This document shows positions 24,177 to 32,902 of a DNA stretch of 64,000 nt, piece by piece. The DNA is from Bacteroidales bacterium. Its GTDB lineage: Bacteria > Bacteroidota > Bacteroidia > Bacteroidales > F082. The notes under the pieces were generated by a model, which did not search any database, was not told where the DNA came from, and was given only the letters and a program-made list of their open reading frames with translations. A program made the position numbers and the translations under genes. Each line of letters opens with the position of its first letter. Position 1 is the stretch's first letter. The stretch lies in NCBI GenBank assembly GCA_017427985.1, contig JAFRRS010000001.1:124001-188000 (forward strand). Direction: 5' to 3'.

Positions 24177-24824
24177 TTAATGTTTTAATAATTCTATTGT
24201 CTTTATAGGATCTTCCGATTTGAACACAGCGTTTCCTGCAACCAATACATCAGCTCCTGCATTGAACAGTTTCGGTGCGTTCTCGATATTCACTCCGCCG
24301 TCGACTTCAATCATGGTTTTAAGTCCTTGATTTTCAATCATCTGACGCAGTTTTTCAATCTTTGCGTAAGTGCGTTCGATGAATTTCTGACCTCCGAATC
24401 CTGGGTTTACCGACATTAATAAAACAAGGTCGAGGTCGCCGAGGATGTCTTCGAGCAGCATCACCGGGGTATGCGGGTTAAGCACCACGCCTGCTTTCAC
24501 GCCGAGCGATTTCAGCATCTGCACGCTGCGGTGGATATGAGTGCTCGCCTCGTAGTGGAATGTGATGATGTCGGCTCCAGCGTCGCGAAATTTCTCGAAA
24601 TAACGGTCGGGCTCGACAATCATGAGATGCACATCGAGAGGCTTAAGTGCTTCTTTCTTAATGGCTTGCACCAGCGGGATGCCGTAAGAGATATTCGGCA
24701 CGAACACCCCGTCCATGATGTCGCAATGGAACCAGTCGGCCTGACTGCGGTTCACCATGTCGATATCTTTCGACAGATGCAGGAAGTCAGCTGAAAGCAA
24801 CGATGGAGCGATAAGTTTGTTCAT
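24177..24824 (-). CDS. rpe: ribulose-phosphate 3-epimerase
   Basis: 215 aa from ATG 24824 (MNKLIAPSLLSADF), preferred over a 23-residue upstream extension that would run through the promoter. It interconverts ribulose-5-phosphate and xylulose-5-phosphate in the pentose phosphate pathway. TIM-barrel metal and catalytic residues are seen in HCDIMDG, VHLMI, HYEA, NPGFGGQKF and EVDGGVN. It heads an operon with pepD. Confidence 0.95.
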   Translation of the reverse strand: MNKLIAPSLLSADFLHLSKDIDMVNRSQADWFHCDIMDGVFVPNISYGIPLVQAIKKEALKPLDVHLMIVEPDRYFEKFRDAGADIITFHYEASTHIHRSVQMLKSLGVKAGVVLNPHTPVMLLEDILGDLDLVLLMSVNPGFGGQKFIERTYAKIEKLRQMIENQGLKTMIEVDGGVNIENAPKLFNAGADVLVAGNAVFKSEDPIKTIELLKH

Positions 24825-24848
24825 TTTTAGAATGATTTTTATGATTTG

Positions 24849-24856
24849 CAAAGATA
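24849..24856 (-). promoter_or_regulatory. -7 box for rpe-pepD
   Basis: CAAAGATA on + is TATCTTTG on minus, 25 nt upstream of the rpe ATG. Confidence 0.7.
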
Positions 24857-24891
24857 GGAAATAATTTTTGAAATTGAGAATTTTTTTTGTC

Positions 24892-24925
24892 ATTTCGACC
24901 GCAGCGTAGCGTAGTGAATAAATCT
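24892..24925. repeat. single half-copy of the GTCATTTCGA intergenic repeat
   Basis: GTCATTTCGACC, GCAGCGTAGCG and AATAAATC match, with substitutions, the right arm of the inverted repeat at 46898-47001 read on the minus strand. Confidence 0.5.
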
Positions 24926-24959
24926 TATAAAACGCATTAAGCCATTTTTTTAAATTATT

Positions 24960-25029
24960 TTATTCCGAAAATTGTTAAAATCGGAATAATATGTGTATAT
25001 TTGCAGCGTGAAATTATAAAAATCGGAAT
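24960..25029 (+). promoter_or_regulatory. promoter and operator-like repeats of Fic gene 25033
   Basis: The -7 box is TATATTTG (24996-25003). A perfect inverted repeat TTATTCCGA (24960-24968) / TCGGAATAA (24981-24989) sits over the -33 region. A third TCGGAAT (25023-25029) lies just before the start codon. The encoded N-terminal HTH makes autoregulation likely. Confidence 0.6.
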
Positions 25030-25032
25030 GAT

Positions 25033-25953
25033 ATGACTTATATTAAGGTCTCTGAAGCAGCTGAAAAATGGGGTATTTCTGCGAGAAGGGTGCGGCTTTT
25101 GTGCGAACAGGGGCGAATAGCTGGTGTTGAGCGCAAAGGCAATCTTTACATGATTCCGGATGATGCCGTTCAGCCTGTAGATGCACGCACTTACGCAAAA
25201 AGTACGGTGAGGAAAAGCTATAGTCCGCTTCTCGAGCAGATTGATGCTTTAAAAAAACAGTTGGATGCGTGTCGTCCGCTAACTCCGGCTGAGGTTGAGG
25301 CTATCAGGGAGGTTTTTCTTGTTGAGCACACCTACAATAGCAATGCCATTGAGGGGAATACTCTCACTTTGCAGGAGACGGCGCTTGTTTTGCAAGGTAT
25401 CACCATTGACAGAAAACCTTTGAAGGACCATTTGGAGGCGGTGGGATATAAGGAGGCTTTTCAATATGTTGAAGAGCTCGCGAAACAAGATAAGCCGCTT
25501 ACAGATTTTGAGATTAAAAGCATACATAGTTTGGTTTTGGCCGACCGTCCGGAGGACAAAGGGACATTCCGTCGTGTAAATGTCCGCATTGCCGGAGCTT
25601 TGACTGAGCCTGTGCAGCCGTTTATGATTGAGCCGAAGATACAAGAATTGCTCGAAGATTATAAAAATTGGGCTGAGACAATGCATATTGTTGAGAGAGT
25701 TGCTCTTTTTCACTTGCGTTTTGAAAGCATTCATCCATTTATCGACGGAAACGGTCGCACCGGCCGACTTCTCATGAACCTGCAGCTTATCAGAGAAGGT
25801 TTGCCGGCAGTAAACATAAAATATTCCGACCGTCGCAGTTATTACGATGCTTTTGACGAATATGCACGCACGAATACCGCCGACGCAATGACAAAGCTGA
25901 TAGGTGAGGCAGTGGTGGCGAGGTTGAGGGAGATGGGGGAGGTTTTTAAGTGA
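25033..25953 (+). CDS. Fic domain protein with N-terminal HTH
   Basis: 306 aa. Residues 1 to about 50 are an excisionase/MerR-like HTH (YIKVSEAAEKWGISARRVRL). The inhibitory-helix motif SNAIEGN lies near 103. The catalytic Fic motif HPFIDGNGRTGR lies near 235. It is therefore a class II Fic AMP-transferase fused to a DNA-binding domain, found widely in Bacteroidota. The domain order is the reverse of the Fic protein at 14061. Operator-like repeats at its promoter match the presence of the HTH. The substrate is unknown. Confidence 0.88.
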   Translation: MTYIKVSEAAEKWGISARRVRLLCEQGRIAGVERKGNLYMIPDDAVQPVDARTYAKSTVRKSYSPLLEQIDALKKQLDACRPLTPAEVEAIREVFLVEHTYNSNAIEGNTLTLQETALVLQGITIDRKPLKDHLEAVGYKEAFQYVEELAKQDKPLTDFEIKSIHSLVLADRPEDKGTFRRVNVRIAGALTEPVQPFMIEPKIQELLEDYKNWAETMHIVERVALFHLRFESIHPFIDGNGRTGRLLMNLQLIREGLPAVNIKYSDRRSYYDAFDEYARTNTADAMTKLIGEAVVARLREMGEVFK

Positions 25954-26002
25954 GGTAGTGTGAGTATAAGAAATCTTATTTGAGTATTAAGGAAAGTTTT
26001 TT

Positions 26003-26010
26003 TATATTTG
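26003..26010 (+). promoter_or_regulatory. -7 box for the ATPase-HNH operon
   Basis: TATATTTG, 153 nt before the ATG at 26164; the long A/T-rich leader contains no recognised element. Confidence 0.6.
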
Positions 26011-26163
26011 CAACGATAAAATATGATGAGTGGCTAATTATTTGAAACTTGATGGAGGTTGTAGTGCTTTTTGATTACACAAAAAGATAGATTATGTAAT
26101 TACCTGTGGTATAATTAACTGATATAAAATAATTAAAGAATAAATAAAATTATAAATGGTAAT

Positions 26164-28512
26164 ATGAAAAATGATGCCAAAACTATTACAAATAATTTAA
26201 AGCGAAAGATTAAAAGTTTGCCCGTTGAGATTGAGCCAATTGATCCGGTATTCTATATTTTTGCTATTCGTGTAAGAACAGATGATGGAGAGATTCGTAG
26301 GATGTTGGTTAAGGATAAATTGTATTATTTGTTGAATGGTTTTGAAGTACAGGATAACAAAATAATTGTTGACAGTTCCCAATTTAACAGACCGATATAT
26401 GACTATTACATGGGTTCAGGATCTTCTAATACTCATGTTTCAATATCAGCAATAGTAGGTGAGAATGGTGCAGGAAAAAGTTCATTGATTGAATTTGAGA
26501 TTAGGCTTATTAATAATTTTGCAGCTGCTGTTTTTGGTGAATATTCCAAGGAACCGGGATGGGAACACTTGCATTATGTAAATGGTGTTGATGGCGATCT
26601 TTATTATTTGTACAATGATAGAATATATAAGCTTACAGTGTCTGGAAGACATGTGGAATTGATATCATATAAATGTTCGACAAAACAAGAGAATAACAGT
26701 AAGATTTTTAATTTGTCTAAAGAAGCGGAGGATAGATTGATAGATGAGACAAAAGAGTATGACAAACCATTTGAGGGCATTAAATTATCTCAAAATAAAG
26801 AATTTGAAACTGCTTTGTCACAATTCTTCTATACGATAGTCTTAAATCAATCTATATATGCTTATAATACTCGAGATTACAGCAAAGAATGTAATAGTGA
26901 AGATTATGAAGTGGTTTTACGTAAATGCCATAATACTGATAAAAATGGCAGAGAAATTCCTTATACTACAGAAGATAAATGTTGGTTGAATGGTCTATTT
27001 CATAAAAATGATGGCTATCAAATACCAATTGTACTATCGCCTTACCGATTAGAGGGTAATTTCAACATTAATAGAGAAAATGAGCTTGCTTATGATAGAT
27101 TGATTTCATTGCTTGTGCTTTCAGGTGAAAGCTTTAAAATTATAAATGGTCATTTACAGTTTAACCGTTTTTTGTTTAAGAAAAAGAATCATTTATATGA
27201 CTTGTCATATATTCACAATAAATTAGGCTATAAACAGTTCGTGAATGACGATTTTGATATGATGAAAAGGATAATTCTTGAGACATGGTTATCTGTGTTT
27301 CACTTGACAGACAAAACGTTAAGAGAAGGTGCTCATACAGAACTGGCGAAGAATTACATGGTGTATAAAACGCTAAAGATCGCATCCACATATGAAGAAT
27401 ACGATGATTATAGGAAAAAATACCTAGTTGAAGCAAATCCGTTTAAGGAGAACGAATTTAGACAACTTGTGCATCGTACTATAAAAAATCAATCTCATGT
27501 CACAAACAAATTATATCGCACATTCGCTTTTTTAATTTTGGGTATTTTTGATAATGAAAGCGAAGAGTTTAGTATAAATGTTGATGATGTGGCAAAACAT
27601 TGGGCTGATTCGCGACCAGGAAAACTATTGGATATGATGGCTGCATATAATGTGATAGTACAGGCAGTAATACCACCACCTATTTTTGAGATGAGTATTG
27701 AATTGCTGGAATTGAAATCTAAAGAGGTGGTGCCATTTGAAACATTGAGTTCTGGTGAGAAACAGCAGGCATACACTATCAGTTCGTTATTATACCATCT
27801 AAATAATTTGGATTCGGTTGGAAAAGACACATATAATAGTGAACGTATAATATACCCGAGGATACATATTGTGTTGGAGGAGGTTGAATTGTATTTCCAT
27901 CCGCAGTTGCAAAAGGAATTTGTAAAAAACTTATTGGATGGACTATATCAAATGAAATTTCAGGACATTAAATGGATTGATATTCGTATTGTAACTCATT
28001 CGCCTTTTGTGCTATCAGATATTCCCAAAGAGAATGTGCTTGCATTACGTAAAACAAATCATGACATTGCAGCTGTTGATTGTTTCGGCGCTAATATCCA
28101 TGAAATGCTTCGTAATACCTTTTTCTTGCAAAACGGTACAATTGGCGATTATGCGTCATGGTTAATTAAGAGAATTGCACAATGCTTGCGTGTGTATAGA
28201 TGGATGAATGGGAGTGAAAATGCTCCTAAATATTTTCCATCGCTCAAAGGGGAAATACCAAAAGATTATGAATTTTTAAAAGATTTTAAATTGTTCATAA
28301 TTAGGAATAGATTTAATAAAAACGCTTTTGAAGAGGTTTACGGAAAAGAAAAACTATTACGTTTGATAAATCAGATAGAAGAGCCTGTTATAAAACGTGT
28401 ACTTTTGGATGATTATCATAGAACTTTTCCTAGTGATAGTGAGGGATATAATAAGACGCTAGAGCAGATGATTCGAAATCTACAGCAACAGATGGATGAA
28501 CTAAATGATTAG
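26164..28512 (+). CDS. AAA/ABC-type ATPase of a Septu-like defence operon
   Basis: 782 aa SMC/RecF/OLD-like ATPase. Walker A is GENGAGKSS (about 99). The ABC-like signature is LSSGEKQQ (about 529). The Walker B region IHIVLEEVELYFHP (about 567) has tandem Glu. A switch-like THSPFVLSD lies near 611. The long insert (about 130-500) is helical. The gene ends overlapping the HNH gene by 8 nt. ATPase plus HNH resembles PtuA-PtuB (Septu) and retron effectors, but this ATPase is much longer than typical PtuA. Base composition is AT-rich relative to flanking core genes. Confidence 0.75.
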   Translation: MKNDAKTITNNLKRKIKSLPVEIEPIDPVFYIFAIRVRTDDGEIRRMLVKDKLYYLLNGFEVQDNKIIVDSSQFNRPIYDYYMGSGSSNTHVSISAIVGENGAGKSSLIEFEIRLINNFAAAVFGEYSKEPGWEHLHYVNGVDGDLYYLYNDRIYKLTVSGRHVELISYKCSTKQENNSKIFNLSKEAEDRLIDETKEYDKPFEGIKLSQNKEFETALSQFFYTIVLNQSIYAYNTRDYSKECNSEDYEVVLRKCHNTDKNGREIPYTTEDKCWLNGLFHKNDGYQIPIVLSPYRLEGNFNINRENELAYDRLISLLVLSGESFKIINGHLQFNRFLFKKKNHLYDLSYIHNKLGYKQFVNDDFDMMKRIILETWLSVFHLTDKTLREGAHTELAKNYMVYKTLKIASTYEEYDDYRKKYLVEANPFKENEFRQLVHRTIKNQSHVTNKLYRTFAFLILGIFDNESEEFSINVDDVAKHWADSRPGKLLDMMAAYNVIVQAVIPPPIFEMSIELLELKSKEVVPFETLSSGEKQQAYTISSLLYHLNNLDSVGKDTYNSERIIYPRIHIVLEEVELYFHPQLQKEFVKNLLDGLYQMKFQDIKWIDIRIVTHSPFVLSDIPKENVLALRKTNHDIAAVDCFGANIHEMLRNTFFLQNGTIGDYASWLIKRIAQCLRVYRWMNGSENAPKYFPSLKGEIPKDYEFLKDFKLFIIRNRFNKNAFEEVYGKEKLLRLINQIEEPVIKRVLLDDYHRTFPSDSEGYNKTLEQMIRNLQQQMDELND

Positions 28513-29500
28513 AATTATGTGGAAGTTGAAAATTGATGCATCTATAGAAAAAGAGTATATTAAACGATTTGAAGACAAGCTTGTTAACAGGATTATTAAT
28601 GGTGTCGGGAAAAATAAATTGTCGAAGGATATTAAGAAAGTATTGATTCCGGATTATACCGCAAAAAAGCCTGTTAAACTTGATGTTGTTGAGAAATTGC
28701 TTACAGCCAAACCCAAGGAGGCTTTAGATCTTAATAATGACTTGATGCGACAAATATTTTCCGATTATGATGTAAATGATCTTGACACATTGAAACCTCA
28801 TAAAATAAAGTTGAAAAGGATAGAAGAAGTTATTAACTATGATGGTGTTATCTCAAAAAATAAAGATAATTCATATTGGGTGGCACGTAAAGTTGGGCAT
28901 AATACATGCACATATTGCAACAGACAATATACTATTACAATAGGTTGTGATGACAAAACACTAAATATTACGCGACCTCAATTCGACCATTGGTTCCCCA
29001 AAGAGTTGTTTCCATTATTATCATTGAACCTCTATAATTTGATTCCAAGTTGCTCAATTTGTAATAGCACAGCTAAAGGCAGAGAAGTTTTTGGTTTAGA
29101 CACACATATACATCCATATCTTCAAACTGAAAACGAACCAAACTTTAAGTTTTTTCCGGGAATTTCTACAGAAGAAGAAAGGGATTGGACGGTATTATTG
29201 AGCCGGGACAAAGACAGTAAAGAAGATAATACTATTAAATCATTTAAGCTAGATGATATATACGATGCGCATGGTGATTTGGAAGTAAAAGATTTAATGA
29301 ATTTTGCGACCGGATATACATGTAACTATTTGCGAGATTTATTCAATAATGTTTTGAAAGATTTTTCTACAAAGGGATATACAATTGAGGATGTGTATCG
29401 TATGGTATTTGGCGCAGAATATTTGTCAGAGCACACACTGGACAGACCATTAAGTAAGTTGAAAAGAGATTTGTTAAAGTATTTAAACATAATTCCATGA
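28505..29500 (+). CDS. HNH endonuclease of the same operon
   Basis: 331 aa. The HNH core shows CTYCNRQ (about 135), FDHWFPK (about 160), NLIPSCSICNS (about 178-188) and a following KG. This is the zinc-bound betabeta-alpha-Me form found in PtuB-like nucleases. The N-terminal 130 residues are helical and charged. The start overlaps the ATPase stop by 8 nt and the stop overlaps the next ATG by 4 nt, so all three genes are translationally coupled. It is probably the DNA-cutting effector held in check by the ATPase; inferred from family analogy. Confidence 0.75.
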   Translation: MIRIMWKLKIDASIEKEYIKRFEDKLVNRIINGVGKNKLSKDIKKVLIPDYTAKKPVKLDVVEKLLTAKPKEALDLNNDLMRQIFSDYDVNDLDTLKPHKIKLKRIEEVINYDGVISKNKDNSYWVARKVGHNTCTYCNRQYTITIGCDDKTLNITRPQFDHWFPKELFPLLSLNLYNLIPSCSICNSTAKGREVFGLDTHIHPYLQTENEPNFKFFPGISTEEERDWTVLLSRDKDSKEDNTIKSFKLDDIYDAHGDLEVKDLMNFATGYTCNYLRDLFNNVLKDFSTKGYTIEDVYRMVFGAEYLSEHTLDRPLSKLKRDLLKYLNIIP

Positions 29501-30297
29501 AGATACCAATACCAGAAGTTGAAGAATGTTTTGGTAATATAGAGAATGCCTTATGTGGCGTGATCAATTATTGTAATCTAATTATAGAAAAAGCAAAAAA
29601 GGTATGCCCAAGTACATCAGTGAATTATGTGCCTGGTTATGCATTGGAGTTTTGTCGAAAAACGATTGTTCAGGCAACAACTTTGGTTAAAGTCGCACAT
29701 GAGAGAGAAGACTATAATACTTTATGCTCATTGGTGCGCATTCTGGCGGATAATGTTTCAACTATGAATTTGATATATGCTTCAGAAGATGTAAATGAAA
29801 AGATTTTACGCCATTTGTTATATGTGATGGATGGAGTCGTAACACGTTATGAGTATTTGAACGACCATCCAAAACCCTACGATGGTAGTATTCAAAAAGA
29901 AGCATATGATACATTATATGCTCGAGCACAGGAAATAAAGGAAAATGCTGTGGGTTGTATCAATTTTTGTACCAATTCTATTAAAACACTTCCTTGTTAT
30001 TCGGTTCATAAATCTTCTATTGATGAATTAATAAAAAAACGGAACTGGAAGTTTAAAACTATTGATAAGCCAAAGCAAAAAGATGCATATAATTGGAATG
30101 AAATGTACAACCTATTAGATATAAAAAATAATGGTTACATATTCTCCTTCTTTTCTCAAAATGTCCATGGATTGAGTGTCAGCAATATCGCTTTGGATGA
30201 TAAAGATGATTTTGATATTCCGTTAACTTTTGTATTTGTTTTATTAAAGTGGATCTATGACTTTTTACGTAAGGAATATGAACCATATATTCGTTAA
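29497..30297 (+). CDS. helical protein, possibly DUF5677-like, third gene of the ATPase-HNH operon
   Basis: 266 aa, all-helical, no signal peptide. The arrangement of helices around CRKTIVQATTLVKVAHERED and SLVRILADNVSTMNLIYA recalls DUF5677-type proteins, some of which occur in defence contexts, but the match is weak. The C-terminal part (IALDDKDDFDIPLTFVFVLL) is more hydrophobic. It has ATGA overlap with the HNH gene. It may be a sensor, immunity or scaffold component. No catalytic motif was found. Confidence 0.55.
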   Translation: MKIPIPEVEECFGNIENALCGVINYCNLIIEKAKKVCPSTSVNYVPGYALEFCRKTIVQATTLVKVAHEREDYNTLCSLVRILADNVSTMNLIYASEDVNEKILRHLLYVMDGVVTRYEYLNDHPKPYDGSIQKEAYDTLYARAQEIKENAVGCINFCTNSIKTLPCYSVHKSSIDELIKKRNWKFKTIDKPKQKDAYNWNEMYNLLDIKNNGYIFSFFSQNVHGLSVSNIALDDKDDFDIPLTFVFVLLKWIYDFLRKEYEPYIR

Positions 30298-30426
30298 TTC
30301 ACAGTGGATAATAACTATAAGTATAATGGTAGGATAAAGTATTATTAGTATAAAGAGGAATTGAATTTATTTTAATAACATAACCTCTTCCCGAAAAATA
30401 TTTCCCCTATTCTAAAAATATTTTAC

Positions 30427-30434
30427 TATCTTTG
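30427..30434 (+). promoter_or_regulatory. -7 box of RNA element C
   Basis: TATCTTTG with no clear -33 TTTG; start expected near 30440. The gap 30298-30653 is filled by this promoter and element C. Confidence 0.7.
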
Positions 30435-30439
30435 CATCG

Positions 30440-30653
30440 ACAAACATTAATTAAACGTAACATAAAGAAGAAAAATTAAGAATTAAACACATATTATAAA
30501 GCGTTTTCGCTCTAACTGACTTCTTGAAGTTCCACAAATCAAGCCCCAGTTTAGTAAAGCGGTAGACGTCTACGATTAGTCGTGGGCTTTACTTACTTAC
30601 TGGGCAGGTCGTGGAACACCTAAGAAGTCGTAAGAAAAGTTCCACGATTTTTT
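30440..30653 (+). ncRNA. structured leader RNA, element C, in front of the restriction locus
   Basis: An A-rich leader ends in AAGCGTTTTCGCT and ACTGAC. GACTTCTT (30518-30525) and GTTCCAC (30529-30535) pair with GTGGAAC (30611-30617) and AAGAAGTC (30622-30629). Inside, CCCAGT/ACTGGG (30545-30604) and AGTAAAGC/GCTTTACT (30553-30593) support a cap GCGGTAG..GATTAG..CGTGGGC containing the palindrome GTAGACGTCTAC. The terminator arm GTGGAAC is shared with the long-range helix. The methyltransferase ATG follows the T tract without a gap. Leader, helix plan and cap match elements B and D. Confidence 0.7.
30609..30653 (+). terminator. intrinsic terminator/attenuator of element C
   Basis: TCGTGGAAC (30609-30617) pairs perfectly with GTTCCACGA (30639-30647), then TTTTTT. 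The left arm can instead pair with 30529-30535, giving an anti-terminator. Confidence 0.75.
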
Positions 30654-31364
30654 ATGCCCAGTAACGAAAACACAAAACAAATCAAAAGCCGCCAGCGAGT
30701 GGCTGACCATGGCGAGGTGTTCACTAATCCACGCGAGGTGAACGCTATGCTCGACTTGGTGCGCGACGAGTCGTTCCGTCTCGACAGCCGTTTCCTTGAA
30801 CCTGCCTGTGGTGACGGCAATTTCCTTATCGAGATTCTGCGCCGTAAACTATCCCTTTTAAAAGACATTAAATCACAAACGGAATGGGAGTTCAAGAGCC
30901 TAATTGCCGTTAGTTCATGTTATGGAATTGAGTTGCTTCCCGATAACGCCGAAGCGTGTCGTCGGAGATTGGAAGAGTTGGTGCTAGCTGATTATTATAT
31001 GAGCTTTATTAGTACTGATAATAGTTCTAGTGCTCCTTATCGTTCCTATAACTCATATGATTCCTATCCACAAACAGCATATCGCAAAAGCCTATGTTAT
31101 TTGCTTCAGAAGAACATAGTCTGCGGCGACGCATTGACCTATCGCACAGCCGAGGATAAGCCTATCACTTTCTGTGAGTGGACACCAATTGCAGGCAGCA
31201 TGCAGTTTTCGCGACGCGATTTCCAGTTTGATTTCCTCGTCACACAGAGCCACCAATACACCCTCTTCGACGAACAAGGCGAGGTGCAGAGCTTCGACGA
31301 GCCTGTGCGTACTTATCCACCGTTGCATTACACACAACTTTACCGATATGAAGAACACGTATAG
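30654..31364 (+). CDS. N6-adenine methyltransferase-like protein, motif I half only
   Basis: 236 aa. SAM motif I LEPACGDGNF (about 49-58) is preceded by ADHGEVFTNPREVNAMLD, a pattern of Eco57I/type I-like adenine methylases. The usual catalytic NPPY is missing: the region after FQFDFLV diverges into a tail ending YRYEEHV. It is therefore probably a non-catalytic partner or a truncated domain. The ATG follows directly on the terminator T tract of element C; no alternative start keeps the conserved N-terminus. The 3' end overlaps the next gene by 17 nt. Confidence 0.65.
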   Translation: MPSNENTKQIKSRQRVADHGEVFTNPREVNAMLDLVRDESFRLDSRFLEPACGDGNFLIEILRRKLSLLKDIKSQTEWEFKSLIAVSSCYGIELLPDNAEACRRRLEELVLADYYMSFISTDNSSSAPYRSYNSYDSYPQTAYRKSLCYLLQKNIVCGDALTYRTAEDKPITFCEWTPIAGSMQFSRRDFQFDFLVTQSHQYTLFDEQGEVQSFDEPVRTYPPLHYTQLYRYEEHV

Positions 31365-32886
31365 CCCTGATATTCTCAATTGTTTGGCGAATCTGAGCAG
31401 CGACGAGGTGTTTACTTCGCCCGAACTTGCCAACCGTATGCTCGATTTGCTGCCACAGGAACTGTTTAACAGTCCCAAGACGCGTTTCCTTGACCCTTGC
31501 AGCAAGAGTGGTGTTTTTCTTCGTGAGATTACCAAGCGCTTGCTGGTTGGTCTCGAAAAACAGATTCCTGACCTTCAACAACGCATCGACCATATAATGT
31601 CAAAGCAAGTATTTGGTATCGCATGCACTGATATCACTGCCGAGATGAGCCGCCGCACGCTCTATTGCACCAAGCAGGCCAACGGTGAGTATAGCGTTAC
31701 AACGGCATTCCATGATGTGCAAGGTAACCTGAAATATGAACGTTGTCGCCATACTTGGAATGCACAAGGACGTTGCGAGCATTGTGGCGCCAGCCAAGGT
31801 GAGTATCTTCGTGCCGAAACACGAGAGACATACGCTTATCCATTTATTCACAAAAGTATCAAAGAAATATTCAAGAAAGATATGCAATTCGATGTAATCA
31901 TAGGCAACCCGCCGTATCAGATGAGTACAGGTGGTAGTGTAGAATCACAAGCCATTCCGTTATATAATAAGTTCGTTTTATGTGCAAAAAAACTGAATCC
32001 ACGATTCCTTGTAATGATCATTCCTTCAAGATGGATGAATGGTGGTTTCGGATTGGATTCTTTTCGTGAAGAAATGTTGAACGATAGGCATATTCGTGTT
32101 TTGCATGATTATATGGAATCGGAAGAGTGTTTTCCTGGAGTTGCACTAGCAGGCGGCGTTTGTTATTTCCTACGTGATAAAGATAATCCGGGTATATGTA
32201 AAGTGTACACACATATGAATGGCAATATGACTTTTTCTGAGCGAAACCTTTTGGAAAAAGATATGGATACGTTTATTAGATTTAATGAAGCGATATCAAT
32301 TGTAAACAAAGTAAAGTCTCTAAATGAAAGATCTTTTTCTGAAATAGTTAGTCCGCGAGATCCGTTTGGATTGAACTATATGGAAAATGGCCATGAAAAT
32401 ATGTTTAAGCTTTTCTGTCCTAAAGAAACGGAGGGAAGTTGTAAGATATATTCATTTAACTGGCAGAAAACGGGAATTCAATATGCAGAAACAAAATATA
32501 TTACGACAAACAAAGATGCTTTAACTAAATATAAAATATTTATCTCAAAAGCTAATGGTGCCGCAAGTAACAAAGCCCCGTATTCCGTGCTGTCGAAGCC
32601 AATTGTTGCCGAACCAAATACTTTTTGCAATATGACATATTTGCTCGTTGGTCCTTTTAATTCAAAAAAAGAAGCTGATTCTGCTTGTTCATACATAAAT
32701 ACAAAATTCTTTAGATTTTTGGTTAGCATATTAAAAAATACACAAAATGCGCTGAGAAAGGTATATGCAATTGTTCCTATACAACAATTCTCCCATCCAT
32801 GGACAGACGAAATGCTATACAAGAAATACAATTTGGACAAAGACGAGATTGCTTTTGTTGAGAGCATGATTCGCCCGATGGAATAA
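31348..32886 (+). CDS. Eco57I-like N6-adenine DNA methyltransferase
   Basis: 512 aa from ATG 31348 (MKNTYSPDIL). A longer reading upstream lies inside the preceding gene and is rejected. Motif I variant LDPCSKSGVF (about 47-56), catalytic motif IV NPPYQM (about 187). Between them a Cys cluster (CRHTWNAQGRCEHCG) may bind zinc. The N-terminus EVFTSPELANRMLD parallels the preceding protein, so the two are homologous. The C-terminal half resembles target-recognition regions of type IIG/ISP methylases. It is followed after 16 nt by the helicase-nuclease. Confidence 0.8.
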   Translation: MKNTYSPDILNCLANLSSDEVFTSPELANRMLDLLPQELFNSPKTRFLDPCSKSGVFLREITKRLLVGLEKQIPDLQQRIDHIMSKQVFGIACTDITAEMSRRTLYCTKQANGEYSVTTAFHDVQGNLKYERCRHTWNAQGRCEHCGASQGEYLRAETRETYAYPFIHKSIKEIFKKDMQFDVIIGNPPYQMSTGGSVESQAIPLYNKFVLCAKKLNPRFLVMIIPSRWMNGGFGLDSFREEMLNDRHIRVLHDYMESEECFPGVALAGGVCYFLRDKDNPGICKVYTHMNGNMTFSERNLLEKDMDTFIRFNEAISIVNKVKSLNERSFSEIVSPRDPFGLNYMENGHENMFKLFCPKETEGSCKIYSFNWQKTGIQYAETKYITTNKDALTKYKIFISKANGAASNKAPYSVLSKPIVAEPNTFCNMTYLLVGPFNSKKEADSACSYINTKFFRFLVSILKNTQNALRKVYAIVPIQQFSHPWTDEMLYKKYNLDKDEIAFVESMIRPME

Positions 32887-32902
32887 CCAAAGAAACAAGA
32901 CT

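Noticed and set aside
31174..31347. N-terminal extension of the Eco57I-like methyltransferase
   Set aside because: It lies within the preceding methyltransferase-like gene in another frame and has no conserved residues; ATG 31348 fits the family.
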